Below, piece by piece: positions 35,890 to 51,098 of a stretch of 64,000 nucleotides of DNA. The translations under genes and the position numbers were made by a program. The DNA lies in NCBI GenBank assembly GCA_023935145.1, contig CM043700.1:32349501-32413500 (forward strand), in the 5' to 3' direction. Source of the stretch: Bretschneidera sinensis. Taxonomy: Eukaryota; Streptophyta; Magnoliopsida; Brassicales; Akaniaceae. The notes under the pieces were generated by a model. The model was not told the origin of the DNA and searched no databases. It saw only the letters and a program-made list of their open reading frames with translations. The stretch's first letter is position 1, and every line of letters begins with the position of its first letter.

Positions 35890-37195
35890 GCCTTGGTGGT
35901 GTCAGACCGAACATACAAGGAGTAATCTATACGCTCGGCCTTGGAGCTATTGGGCCGAGCATATGTGGAGTAATCCATATGCTAGGCTTTAGAGGCATTG
36001 AGCTGAGTGTGTGCAGAGTAATCCATACACTTTGCTTTGGAGCTATTTGGGCCGAGTGTGTGTGGAGTAATCCATACACTCTGTCTTGGAGACCTTGGTC
36101 CAAGTGTGTGTGGAGCAATCCATTTGCTCGGTCTTGGAGCTATTTACGCCGAGTAGGTATGAAGCAATCCATACACTCGGTCTTGGAGACATTGGTCTGA
36201 GTGTGTGTGGAGCAAACCATACTCTCGGCTTTAGAGCTATTTGGGCTGAGCAGATGTGGAGCATTCCATACGCTCGATCTTGGAGACATTGGGCCAAGCA
36301 GGTTTGGACCAATGTATACGCTCAGCCTTGGAACTTTTAGGCCAAGCAGGTGTGGAGCAATCCATACGTTCGGCCTTGGGGGTATTGGGCCGAACATGTG
36401 TGGAGTAATCCATATGCTCGGTTTTAGAGCTTTTGGGTCGAGCATGTGTAGAGCAATCTATATGCTCGGTCTTGGAGCTATTGAGCCGAGCATGTGTGGA
36501 GCAATCCATATGCTCGGCCTTAGAGCTATTGGGCCGGGTATGTGTGGAGTAATCCATATGCTCGATCTTAGAGCTATTGGGCTGAGCAGGTGTGAAGCAG
36601 TCCGTATGCTCGGTCTTGGAGCTTTTGGACCGAGTAGGTGTGGAGTAATCCATACGCTCGATCTTGGAGCTATTGGACCGAGCAGGTGTAGAGCAATCCA
36701 TATGGAGCTATTGGGTTGAGTAGGTGTGGAGTCATCCATACGCTCAGTCTTGGGGCTATTAGGCTGAGCAGGTACGGAGCAATCCATATGCTCGGTCTTG
36801 GAGCTTTTGGGTCGAGCAGGTGTGGAGCAATCTATATGCTCGGCCTTAGAGGCATTGGGCTGAGCAGGTGTAGAACAATCTATATGCTCGGTCTTGGAGG
36901 TATTGGGCCGAGCATGTGTGGAGCAATCCATATGCTCGGCCTTGGAGCTAGAGCAATCCATACGCTCGGTCTTGGAGCTATTGGGCCGAGCAGGTGTAGA
37001 GCAATACATACGCTCGGTCTTGGAGCTATTGGGCCGAGCAGGCGTGGAGCAATCAATACGTTCGATCTTGGAGCTTTTGGGCCGAGTAGGTGTGGAGTAA
37101 TCAATATGCTCGGTCTTGGAGCTATTGGGCTGAGTAAGTGTAGAGCAATCTATATGCTCGGCCTTGGAGCTATTGGGCCGAGCAGGTGTTGAGTT
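35890..37195 (-). repeat. 48-bp tandem repeat array, about 27 units (3' UTR of Tat element 2)
   Basis: Units of 48 bp. On the + strand a unit reads gagctattgggccgagcagg, then tgtggagcaatccatacgctcggtcttg. On the - strand the shared anchors gagcgtatg, gctcggcc and ctccaag match the array of element 1, but the segment between them differs, so the arrays are related but diverged. One unit near 36,945-36,975 is shortened. Several frames stay open because 48 is divisible by three; the 150-284-residue open frames here are not genes. Confidence 0.95.
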
Positions 37196-37627
37196 CCAGG
37201 GACACTTTTGGGCTTCCTGTTTCTTGGGCCCATGAAGGATACTTTGAGCCGTTTTTGGGCTTTTTAGAGGGGCTAGGATTTTTGGGCCTTTAGCTCTCTC
37301 TGGGGGGTCCAACTTCCTTGGGTAATCTTCTCAGATAGTCATTTTTGACATGTGGCTTTGTGTCAGTCTTCATTAAATGCATACTGCGGTTTTTTGCAAA
37401 AACAATGGCGCTCGTTAATGATTGGCTTCCTTGGGGAACGAAAATGGCGCCTAGAGGAATGAGACGACACTTAGGGGAACGAAACAACCCATAGATTTTA
37501 ATCATATGCCGTTTGGTTTGTGGCGGCAGACTTTTTGGGGAACGTGAAAGTAGCCTCGAGCTCTTGAAACATCATTCCCCCATCTGTTTTTTGCTTTAAA
37601 TGTCCTCATTCATTGTGCTCCCACTTC

Positions 37628-37636
37628 TTATATAAG
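37628..37636 (+). promoter_or_regulatory. TATA box for the extra ORF of Tat element 2
   Basis: tatataagg on the + strand sits about 330 bp upstream of the extra ORF's ATG at 37,966. It is followed by a GAGAG-rich leader (about 37,680-37,760) and a gtaagt-like site just before the start (37,940). It suggests the extra ORF has its own promoter, independent of the LTR. Confidence 0.55.
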
Positions 37637-37965
37637 GATGCCCTTCTTTTATTACTCTTCACTTTAGTTCTAACGAGCTTTTCAGAGAGAAGTTTTAGTA
37701 GAGAGAAAATTTTGAGAGAGCTTAGCCTCATCCTAAGAGTTTGAGAGCTTTCATCCTCGTCTTGGGAGTTTGAAAACGTTCGTTCGGGTCGTTGGAGTCG
37801 GTGAGTGCTTGGTGCCTTGATATTTTCTTGGTGGGCGATCTGGTGGACGTTTAGCTCGGTCTTTGGCATTGGTGCTCGGAGGTGTGGTGTTAAATCATTT
37901 TGTCGAGGAGGGAGTTTAGTCAGTGTTACTTGGACTTTAGGTAAGTCTCCTTCTTTCATTTAATC

Positions 37966-40001
37966 ATGTCTTCGTTCGATAGTTACCAGGATAGACCTAG
38001 TAGTGTTAGCAGTAGTAGCGGTAGTAATGGTAGCAGTAGTCCAAAGGAAACGGGGTTGGATACGTCCACTTCTAGAAGTGATTCCTCGGAAAGATCCGAG
38101 GTCAGGGAGGGACCATTAGCCATAGTGCCCTATATCCCTGTAGCGGAGGAGTATGAAGAGGATTCCTCCTCTAAGGATGAGGATGAGGTAGACGCAACCT
38201 TACTCGATATTAGGGAGGTTATGGCCATGGAGGAGAGGGATGAGTGGGAATTCGCTACGAACGCAGTCCCAAGAATGCTCAAAGAGGAGGATCTGGAGGT
38301 GATCCGAAAGTCGTACCACATGCCGTGCAAGTACGGCCTCCGGCTGGCCAGGGTGGGGGAGAGGGCTTGCGACGCCCTCTCGAGCCGTGTGCCCTACGAA
38401 TTGTGCATGTATGAACACCACATGAGGGTCGGGCTGCGCTTCCCCCTCCATCCTTTTTTTATGCCGTATTATGTTGCTTTGAAATAGCGCTATGTCAGCT
38501 GGTGTCGAACTCGATACGGTTAATAATATCACTTATCTGTGTCTGCTCAGAAGTAAGAGGGCTGATGAACCTAGATGTATTCAAAACTCATTTCTAGATT
38601 AGTAGACATGACCAGGCCGGATGGGTCATGGTCAGTACGTGGGCTCGAATGAGACTGTTGAAGACTTCGACGTTCCACTTTCGTGGAGCCTGGACCCAGT
38701 GGGAAAATGCAAGAAGCCGAGTCTTTTCCCACGCGAGCAGGAGACGGTGGATGCTATGATGGCCGCGCCATTGGACAAGAAAGTCCTCTATAACAATGAG
38801 GAATTGGCGAGGCACGACCTTTGCCCCCATGCCCGAGTCCCCCATCGAAAGTGGTAACCCCACGTCTTACTCTTTACACTTATAATTTTTCTGTTTTTTC
38901 TTTACTTTTTCCCTAGGTTTTGTACTTATAATTTATCTTCTGTTATTCTGAGTGAGATGGAGGCGACTGCGAGGGCTAAGAAATAGGCAAAAAGGCTCGC
39001 CCTGGAGAGGAGGAAGGCTGTCGCGGGTAAGAAGCAGCCTGCCTCGAGGTCGGGGACCAAAAAGAGGCTTCGAGCTCCGTCCCTTACCCTGATCGACCTG
39101 GAGAGTCCTCCTCAGCGCTCCCTTAAGCTAGAGGCTATCCCGATGGCTATTGCTACGCCTGCCCCTTTTCGAGGTGTTGCTTCTGGGGTGGTGATCTTCA
39201 GGCCCAACTGGGGCCTAAAGGTTGATGACTCTATTTTCACGCACCCCTAGGTAGTGCGAGAGCACTTAATCATGGGGATTCGTCCCCATGATATGCTGGA
39301 GCTATTCAAGAGGCCTGTCGAGGCCCTCTGTTCTACGACCGAGGCCCTTGGGTCTTAGGTAAGAGATTTTTTTTCTTCGTAAGTTTTGATTCCCTTTCAT
39401 TTTCCTTAAGTTTTTAACACGATGGCTAACTATTTTTTGCTCAGTTGTAGTCGAGTGTCCTCCTAGGCGTTATGTCTCATCGATCCTTGGACACGGTTGA
39501 GATGCTGGGCCGAGCTTAGTGCAAGCTGGACGAGAGCATTGAGCTTGTCCGTCAGCTGCAGGCATCGTTAGATGCAGCCAACCTGGCCAAGGTGGAGGCC
39601 GTCCGAGGTAGGGACACTACCCTTCAGGCCAGAGTGGAAGCCGATCGCCAGAGGGATGCTGCAGTTTTAGAGGGGCAACGACTGTGTGAGGAGGTTGAAG
39701 CCTTTACTCAGACTGCAGTGGAGGAGGCTTTGGCGGCCTTCCGAGACTCTGCCTCATTCCGAACGGTAGTTGACTAGGAAAGAGGGCTGCAGTACCTCGA
39801 AAGCTTCCTGGAAGCCAAGAGAATGATAGAGGCGCTTCATCATGAGGTCAACTTTTCGGTCTTGACCTACTTGATCCTCAAGAGGATAAGGAAGAAATCG
39901 CAGTGGAAGCCGAGGCTGAAGCTCCAGTTGAGGAGAAATCGACTGTTCAGCCCGAAGTTATGGTCGAGGCTAAGGGAGAGGCTACTCTCGGCCTAGATTA
40001 G
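37966..40001 (+). pseudogene. Extra opposite-strand ORF of Tat element 2 (putative gypsy-type transposon family)
   Basis: Reads against gag-pol, between pol and the tandem repeats. Residues 1-173 (37,966-38,487) are a serine-rich start, an acidic stretch, then LEVIRKSYHMPCKYGLRLAR and HMRVGLRFPLHPFF, typical of the plant 'putative gypsy type transposon' family (PF04195). After a stop, 38,621-38,857 continues with FDVPLSWSLDPVGKCKKPS. A probable intron (gtaacc at about 38,855 to ccctag at 38,917) leads to a basic, KR-rich segment from 38,957. Another (gtaaga at 39,359) leads to a coiled-coil region with AVRGRDTTLQARVEADRQRD, and an acidic Ala/Glu tail ends at 39,999-40,001. Several in-frame stops interrupt it, so it is broken. 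The family's function is unknown. Confidence 0.75.
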
Positions 40002-40199
40002 GCTTTTTTGTTTTTTTTTTTTTTTTTGTATTTCAGGGCCGTTAGTGCCTTTTTGTACTCCTTTCAGAACTTAGTAAAATTTTTCAGTTTTTCCAAACTT
40101 TGTCTTTTATTGGTAATCGTTACTACAACTGTGATCCAACCAGATTTATTTCATTGCTTGTGCTTTAGGTGTGAGTTATTGGTAGAATTATCAGAGATA

Positions 40200-41600
40200 T
40201 TCGACATTTCAAGTGCGCAGAACGCGTTTCCCACTTAGTTCTTCCAGCTCGAAGGTGCAGGGGCGGCACACCCTTGTGATGCGGTACGGGTCTTCCCAAT
40301 TAGGGGTCAATTTCCCCGTTTTCGTGGGTGAGATATTTTGTTTTTTCGTAAAACAAGATCATGGAACTGAAAAATGCCTGCCTCATACCCGAGAGTTGTA
40401 ATATCCAGCAGTTTTCTGCTGATAGATGGCCAGCCGAATCTGGGCTTTATCTCGAGCTTCATCGAGGAGATTGACATTCATACGAAGAGCCTCGTCATTG
40501 CTATGGCTCTCGAAACTTTGTGCTCGGAGCGAGGGCACCCTGATTTCTAAGGTGATGACAACTTCGAAGCCGTAAGTCATGAAGAAGAGGGTTTCGCCAG
40601 TAGGTGCTCAGGAAGTGGTTCGATATGCCCAGAATATATTTGGCAGGTGGTTTGTCCACTGTCGGTCTGCCTTGTCCAATCTCCTTTTAATGCCCTGTAA
40701 CAGCATACTGTTGGTTATTTTGGCTTGCTCATTAGCCTGTGGGTATCTGTTGGAAGAGAAATGGTGCTTGATGTGCAGTTCGTCACAGAACGTTTTGAAC
40801 CGAGTGCTATTGAATTGTTTGTCATTGTCCGTTTTCAGTACTCAGGGAATACCGAAACAACATACTATCGACTTTCAAAAGCCTGGTGGTCAGTGATACT
40901 GGCCAGCAGTTTGGTTTCCACCCACTTAGTGAAGTAATCTATCTCCACGATGAGGTACTTCCGTTGGCCAGGCGCTCCGGTGAAAGGCCAGAGAAGGTCC
41001 ATCCCTCACATGGCGAAAAGAAGTGGGCTGGTGATAGTAGTAAGGGGATTTGCTGGTCGGCAGAAGATGGTAGCATATTGTTGACAACTTTTGCACTTTT
41101 TCGCCAACTCCATGGCTTCTCATCATATCCCAGGCCAATAAAAACCTTGACGAAGGATTTTGAAAGCCAGGGCTTGGCCTCCGAGGTGGTTTCTGCAGAT
41201 TCCTTCATGAACTTCCCGGAGGGTGTAATAGGCCTTGGTTGGGCCTAAGCACTTTAGGTAGGGCATCGTAAGACCTCTTTTTTATAGTTAATCATCAAAA
41301 TTGTGTACCGCACCATTCGAGAGATGATTTTTCTGGCTTCATTCCTTTCATCCGAGAGATGACCATCTCGCAAATATTGGAGGATATGATCAACCAAAGT
41401 TTCCCCGCTGCCTATAAGTAACACAGTGGCTTCATGGATGTTGGGCATAACGAGAGTCTCGAGGTAGACTGCACGCATGAACTCAAGCTGTCGAAAAGAG
41501 GCGAGCCGGGATAGGGAGTCAGCCTCTGAGTTTTCAGCCCGGGATAGGGAGTGACGAACCCTTTGGCTTGCGCTAAGTAGCAAGCGATCTTTTCTCCACG
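40200..41600 (-). pseudogene. Tat element 2 integrase (decayed)
   Basis: Integrase on the - strand. The C-terminal part (40,383-40,580) reads TYGFEVVITLEIRVPSLRAQ and RLAIYQQKTAGYYNSRV, then continues LVLRKNKIS toward the pol end. The zinc-finger region (40,926-41,210) and the linker (41,254-41,583, with RMVRYTI) are in different frames. The core between carries frame breaks. It converges on the extra ORF, whose stop is about 200 bp away. Confidence 0.8.
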
Positions 41601-43240
41601 GGCTTTGTATTCCCCATTGACTTGGTTCACCACCAATTGTGAATCATTGTATATGTTTGGGGCTTCAATGGACAGTGTTCTGGCCAGTTTCATTCTAGCC
41701 AACAACGCCTCGTACTCGGCTTCATTGTTTGAGGCTCTGAACCCGAACCTTAAGGCGTACTCGACGATGAAGCCATCTGGGCTACATAGGATGAGTCCAA
41801 CACCACTCCCGGCGTCGTTAAAGGACCCATCGACGTGGAGTGTCCATTGAGGGACTGGCTTAGTTTCAATGAGAACCGGAGTAACATCTTTCTGGCCTTA
41901 GAGAGTGGTCTCCATGATAAAGTCGGCTAAGGCCTGGGCTTTGATGGTATTTCGGGGTCGGTAATAGATGTTGAACTCTCCGAGTTCCACCGACCACTTG
42001 ACCCTTTTTCGGAGACATCCGGCTTATGAAGCACTTGCCAGAGGGGTTGTTCTGTTAGAAGGACAATTGTGTGTGCTTGAAAATACCGTCAGAGCTTGCG
42101 GCCGAGACTAGGAGAGTATATGCCATTTTTTCCACATGAAGATACCTTGTTTCGACATCGTGGAAGACCTTGCTTATATAGTACATGGGCTGTTGGATGT
42201 CTGCCTTTTCTCAAATTAGGATGGAGGCCACCATTTCATGTCCGACCAATAGGTACGGAAGGAGCTCCTCTTAGCGACGGGTTTAGTAAGCACGGCGGGT
42301 GAGCCCAAGTACCTTTTTAATTCATAGAATGCCCTTTTGCAGTCCTTGGTCCAGACGAAGTCCTTAGTTTTCCTAATGGCTTTAAAGAAGGGGAGGCACT
42401 TTTCTGCGGATTTTGACATGAATAAACTCAAGTCAGCTATCCACCTTATGAGCCGCTGGACTTCCTTCGTAGTCTGGGGTGGGTTCATGCCGAGGATGAC
42501 CTCTATTTTTTTGAGTTTGCCTCTATACCCTTTTGGGTCACCATAAAGTCGAAGAACTTACCTCCGGTGACCCCAAAGGCATACTTAGCAGGGTTCAGCT
42601 ACATTAAGTGTCGCTGAAGAACTTCAAAGGCTTCTTTCAAGTCTGCTTCATGGTCTTTAGCCTTGACATTTTTTATCAGCATATCGTCTACGTAGACTTC
42701 AATGTATGTTTCATCCTATTTACTCCTGAAAGATTTTATTCACCAAGCTCTGCTAGGTCGCCCCCACGTTCTTCAAACCGAAGGGCATGACTTTGTAACA
42801 GTAAAGTTCCTGCCCGATAATGAAAGTCATTTTTTCTTGGTCGGGCTTGTATATAAGAATCTGATTGTACCCGGAGTATGCGTCCATGAAGGTTAGAAGC
42901 TCGTGTCCCGATATCACGTCGACGAGCTGGTCGATCCTTGGTAGAGGAAAGCTATCCTTCGTGTAGGCCTTCTTCAGATCCAAAAAAGTAGATACAGATA
43001 CGCCACTTACTGCTGGCTTTCTTCACCATTACCATGTTCAACACCTAGTCTGAGTAGTCTACTTCTCGGATGAAGTTGGCCACGAGCAGCTTATTTACCT
43101 CAGCCTTGACAGCGGTTTGTCGTTCGGAGGCGAAGAATCTTTTCTTCTGAATGACTTACTTATGGTTAGGATTTGCGTTCAATCGGTGCACTATTATTTT
43201 TGGCTAATCCCCGACATGTTTGTGGCTAACCAGGTGAAAA
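41600..43240 (-). pseudogene. Tat element 2 reverse transcriptase and RNase H (decayed)
   Basis: RNase H is at about 41,600-42,000 (NIYNDSQLVVNQVNGEYKAR). The RT thumb at 42,216-42,488 has KEVQRLIRWIADLSLFMSKS. The catalytic YVDD codons read intact at about 42,680-42,695 (- strand). The palm at 42,753-42,983 has MDAYSGYNQILIYKPDQEKM and VMPFGLKNVGAT. Fingers extend to about 43,200. Frames change between these blocks, so no full-length product is possible, although the catalytic aspartates remain. Confidence 0.85.
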
Positions 43241-43549
43241 GATCCTGGTTTTCCTAAAGGAGGGTGAGTAAGGATTTCCTAAAGGCCGCGGGGAGGTTGG
43301 AATCAATTTGGATGGTTCGAGAGATGTCCTTACCGAGGGGGATCGCGGTCAACTCTTCTACCAGCTGGCCTCATGGATTTCTTCCTTCGTCCTTAAGGTC
43401 ATTTAACTTGAACGAGAGAGCTTCCATCCCTTTGTCTTCCCTTACAGCGTTCAGATAGTAAGATCTGGAGATCTGCTAGTCTCCCCTGACCTCGCCCACT
43501 CCCTCTTCAGTGGGGAACTTCACCTTCAACGTCTCTACTGCTCTGAGTT

Positions 43550-44035
43550 TATTGAGGGTGGGTTTGCCGAGGATCATGTTATAGGATGAAGGCTGTCTGA
43601 TGATTAGGAAAGTGGTTTGCATGGGGGTTGCTTGTGGAGCCATCCCTGCGGTTACTGGGAGAACTATGCTGCCTTTGCAAACACCAGGCCCCTCGAGAAA
43701 CGGTAGAGCAGAGTGGAAACTAGCTTTAACTGGGAATCTCCTAGTTGCATTTGCTGGAAAGCGTCATGGAACAAGATGTCGGCCGAACTACCATTGTTGA
43801 CCAGGATGCGTCTGACCTCGTAGTTGACCACGAGAAGAGAGATGACCACGGCATCATCATGCGGAGTCTGGACTCCTTCCAGGTCTTCATCTGCGAAAGT
43901 GATGGCCGTGTCCACCTTTCGTTGTTTGTGGGGCCCGGTGACTGAGGCTACCAACCGAGCGTAAGTTTTTTCTCCCTTGCCCAGAAGTGCCCCCGATTGT
44001 GGGGCCTCCACAGATGGTTTTGATGATTTTGATCA
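43550..44035 (-). pseudogene. Tat element 2 protease region
   Basis: The open segment 43,664-44,011 carries SVTGPHKQRKVDTAITFADE and the active-site string VNNGSSADILFHDAF. The family's catalytic aspartate (D in DNGSS) is asparagine here, so the protease is dead even without the frame breaks. The gag side is cut at 44,041 by the inserted + strand LTR. Confidence 0.8.
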
Positions 44036-44041
44036 TGGCGG

Positions 44042-44610
44042 TGATGAGAGTCATAAAATGCATCTTAATATTACTTATTTGTTAGTATTTTAGGGTTAAT
44101 CTAGGGTTGAATTACTCATTTATACCTTAACAATTCTAAAGTGTTATTCTTGGATCATTGATCTATTTCGGTGCATTTTCAGGAACTTTGAGTTCAAAAG
44201 AGATGGAAAATCTATCAATGCTTAAAAATACCAAGAGTCCATGCATATCAGAGTAAAAAGAGTGGTTTCAGAACTATCCATACCATAGCACAGAAGGGCA
44301 AAGCTGCGGCCTCCAGAAAGCATTCAGAGCCCATAGGACATTAGTGTGCACCGCGGCCTGGAGGGTCTGAGCCGCGGCACCCAGAACCTTACAAAATCCG
44401 GACACCAGTGTGCGTTGAGGTCTCCAAGAAGTTGAAGAAAGTCAGTCAAAGCTAAGCCACAGCCTGGATTAGTGTGCACCGCAGCGCGAACGCGATGCTT
44501 TGTTTCCTAATTAGGGTTTTAATGATAGTTTAGACCTGAAAATACCCTATAACCTTTTGTATTATAAATAGATCACTTAAGGTTTGATTTCATTCAAAAC
44601 ATGTAACTTT
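44042..44610 (+). mobile_element. 5' LTR of an Athila-like element, first part
   Basis: It begins tgatgagagtcataaaatgc directly after the broken Tat protease. Its middle has gcaccgcggcc-type repeats (44,340-44,480), a ccctaaag/attataaatagatcac TATA region near 44,565, and a T-rich stretch. The sequence then passes into plastid DNA. The second part resumes at about 55,445 and ends with a primer-binding site, so together they form one LTR of about 1.3 kb. The right boundary of this part is uncertain by about 60 bp. Confidence 0.7.
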
Positions 44611-45183
44611 TTTTTTGAATAAATGTGTAAAAAATTGGAAAATAATTTCTTTGATTCTTTTTTTTTTATTGTTTCGAATCTCTTTTTTATTTTAGAATAA
44701 ATAGTGACCTTCTAACCTATCATACCTTTTTTGTTTGCTTTTTTTACTTTATTTAATTTATTTGAAATTTAAATCATTAGATTCAATAGTAGAGTAGGTT
44801 CATTCACATAATATCTCGAATCAGAAGAAAAAAAAGGTATCGCACGATGAGATCACTCGAAAAAAGAAAATCTTTATTTTAACTAGATTTGAAAATTTAA
44901 CTAGATTTTAAAACTCGTAATTCGTAATTTCTATTATCTTTTCTTTTCTAGGTTTTTTGTCTTTCCAGATTATATATCCAGATTTTATATAAAAAACCCC
45001 GTCTTTGTAGTTATAGTTAGGTAAGGTAAAGAAAAAATCTTTGGATCTAATACAACAAAACAATACACGCATTACAAATATTAATTATTATAATTTTTTT
45101 ATTCGTTTTTCTCTTCCTTTTATCGAATACTATCTACTACTCTTACTTGTTACTGGACGACTAACTAATTCCTTAAGGGATAA

Positions 45184-45306
<123 letters not shown>

Positions 45307-46380
45307 GAATCGGATGAACTGAGTTGTAGACATGAAAGCGTAAGAACTCAACGGGGCCCAACTCTTCTTTCTTTGTCTGATTCGAGGGGGGTCCCGTTGA
45401 ATTCCTAATAATCATAATAGTTTTCTCGTATAAATGACAAAAAAGAAATCATTTTTTTCGATGTTTCAAAAAAACTCCATTTCATTTTTTTCTGATGATG
45501 TTTTTGAAAAATGAACTTGATTAATTAATTCAGAACATTTGTTCTTCGATAGTATCTATCGATACTTTCAAAGCAAAGTTAGAAGAAAGAAGGAATTACT
45601 CAATTTCCTTTCCCTAGATGACACAATATATTTTTCTGTCGATTAGATATCATGCAAATCATTTCTATACTAGTAGAACCTTACTCTTATTTATTTTAGT
45701 ATCTCATCAAAATGGAAAAAATGGAAATTTTTTATAGTTCATTGAAGAAGTTCTATTTTCTGAAAAAAAAATTCCCTATCTTTTTTTTTTGTTTGTCCAC
45801 TACTTTTACTTAATTATAAGTAAATCTAAAAAAATATAAAAAAAGTTCTGATAAACCTGAAAAAAAATATAAACTAAGAATAGGAATCTTTGACGAATGG
45901 GATCAAGAAACATCTCGGCACAAGATCGACACAAGAAAAGGATGTGTAAAATTCCTTTTCTTGTGTCTGTGTCCGAAGACGAATAATACTCCCTATAATT
46001 ATTTGTTCCCCTCATTTATTCTTCCTTTATTTTCTCCGCTTACTTTTAGTATCTAGTCGAATTTGATTATATTAGAATAGAAAACAAAACTCCTGATTAT
46101 TGATACATTCTGTGACATTTAAATCTGACAATAGTGACACTGTCACACCATACCCCTTCCAATTTGGATTGAAAAAAAAAGAGGGGGTAAAGTCAATTCT
46201 TTACCAATATACATCATATGATTAGGAATGCGGTACAAGTAATTCCTGACATCTGGTAGAAAAAGAATATAATATAAAGAGGCAAAGGACTTTTCATAAA
46301 TTTTTTGATCATACCTAATTGCCAACAAGAATTTGGTTCTTTTTTACAAATTTGATGTTGATAAATCTAAATCCGCGGAG

Positions 46381-47429
<1,049 letters not shown>

Positions 47430-47567
47430 TTACGTTTACTGAAATAAATTTACTGGAATATAGGAGGAATCCCCCCATAGGTAGTAAAGAGTAAAGTAAA
47501 TACGACTTTGAATGCTTTGTTTATGTACAAAATAAGAAACATTAGAATTGGGTCAGTGAATCATTTT

Positions 47568-47970
47568 TTAGTCATTTATTGAATGATAAATCACTACAAG
47601 TGATGGAGATACACGATTTAAATAACAGAAGATCCAATATTTAAAAATTGTATCTATAATGACTGGAAAGGTGGAAACAAGACCAGATATAATTTGATCG
47701 TTATGAGCAAATCCAAAATCCTTGTAAATATAACCAATCATTAGTTCCCAACCGTGAGGTGAATGGAATCCGATACATAAATCAGTTAATAAAAGAATCG
47801 AAAAAGCTTTGATTGTGTCGCTTAAATTATATAGGAATTCTTGAACCCAAGAGTTAAGAATAAGAAGTTCTTCATTACCCAGAATAGAATAACTCTTTTG
47901 ATCAAAATAAGCATAAACGAAAGTTTGTTTGAAAGAAGAAAACTCTTTCGATTTATAATATATAACTTTT
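47568..47970 (-). pseudogene. cemA: cemA 3' fragment (plastid envelope membrane protein)
   Basis: About 130 C-terminal residues on the - strand, ending with the stop at 47,568-47,570. Recognisable parts are [38 protein letters not shown] and the end [15 protein letters not shown]. The N-terminal portion is missing: sequence right of about 47,970 is the psbH downstream region. That places a plastid-plastid junction inside the gene. cemA lies upstream of petA in plastids, and that order is kept here. Confidence 0.85.
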
Positions 47971-48293
47971 CTTTTGAAAAGAGTCCGGCTACGAGGTCTG
48001 AATATTAAGTATGAATCATAGTTCGTTCGTGATCTATTTCATATATTTCGTGCTTCAGATACTAGAATGAATATCCGACGAGGTAAAACCATCTTTATCA
48101 AGATGACAGACCCATTCTCTGTACTATCAATAGGATCAATTATAACAAGTCACACACTCATATTCCGGAAATACAATACAGAAAGAAATTTCGCGGTCGA
48201 ACTACTAAAAAAGAATAGGCTAAAAATTCGAGACCTAAATGCTTCACTTAACTTTTTGTATTGAAAAGCTAGCGCTTCGTGGTTCTTGTGAGT

Positions 48294-48581
<288 letters not shown>

Positions 48582-48607
48582 TTAGCATAGATCCATTGTG
48601 GTCTTGA

Positions 48608-48751
<144 letters not shown>

Positions 48752-48811
48752 TTGAAGTAATTAGCCTCCCAATATTGGGAGGCTGATTACTTCAATTGAG
48801 ATAATGAAAAA

Positions 48812-48934
<123 letters not shown>

Positions 48935-49101
48935 TTACAATTATAGCTTCCATACCTGTTTTGTTTATTTGGGATCATCCCCCGGCTAAAGAAAGAACAA
49001 GAGTCAAAGAAAAGGCAGCGATTTAAATCAAGATTTCTCCAGTACCCCATGTAAAATAGCAAACAGAAAATAGAAGCAAAAAATAACAAAGCAATGTTGC
49101 A

Positions 49102-50631
<1,530 letters not shown>

Positions 50632-51098
50632 TTATCAACGAAAAATAAATACTATGTAACTTTATTGCATTGGAAAAAAACTATGCTATGGACCTCCCCC
50701 CTTTCAGGGGATTATTTCGGAGAAAGGATCAAGATTTGTTCTATTCTTTTAGTAATAATGGAACAATTTGGTTCATAGGAAAAAAGAGAAGCAGATCTAT
50801 TCTATATCCGATAAGTACCAATACGCAATGGGGGTTAATCCAATTTTCTATGAACGAACGTATCTATATTTGGCCATCATTCAAAGGACTAATTCGTAAA
50901 AAATTTCCTTTATTTTTATTCATTCTGTCTTCCTTTACCTTTTTTTTTTTATTTTATGGCCTTATTCAATCTATGTATAAAATAAAATTAATATTAATAA
51001 AGTATGATAAAGGCCAATATTATTAAGACAATAAACCCATTGTTACGCTTCCACATCAAAGTGAAATAGAGTACTTAATTATTTTTTTCTTTCATTCA

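Larger units (their letters stand above)
35335..44041 (-). mobile_element. Tat-type Ty3/gypsy element 2, gag end missing
   Basis: Reading on the - strand it has protease, RT, RNase H, integrase, an extra ORF on the opposite strand, 48-bp tandem repeats, a polypurine tract and a 3' LTR. This is the arrangement reported for Tat-lineage elements with an antisense extra ORF (Grande, Retand). Its right side stops at 44,041 in the gag-protease junction (phrase ICGGPTIGG), where a + strand LTR begins, so gag and the 5' LTR should lie beyond the nested elements, outside this window. Coding parts are decayed. Confidence 0.85.

Noticed and set aside
36140..37312. Long open frames on both strands (154-284 residues) in the second array
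   Set aside because: Same cause: 48-bp repeat units in the Tat 3' UTR.
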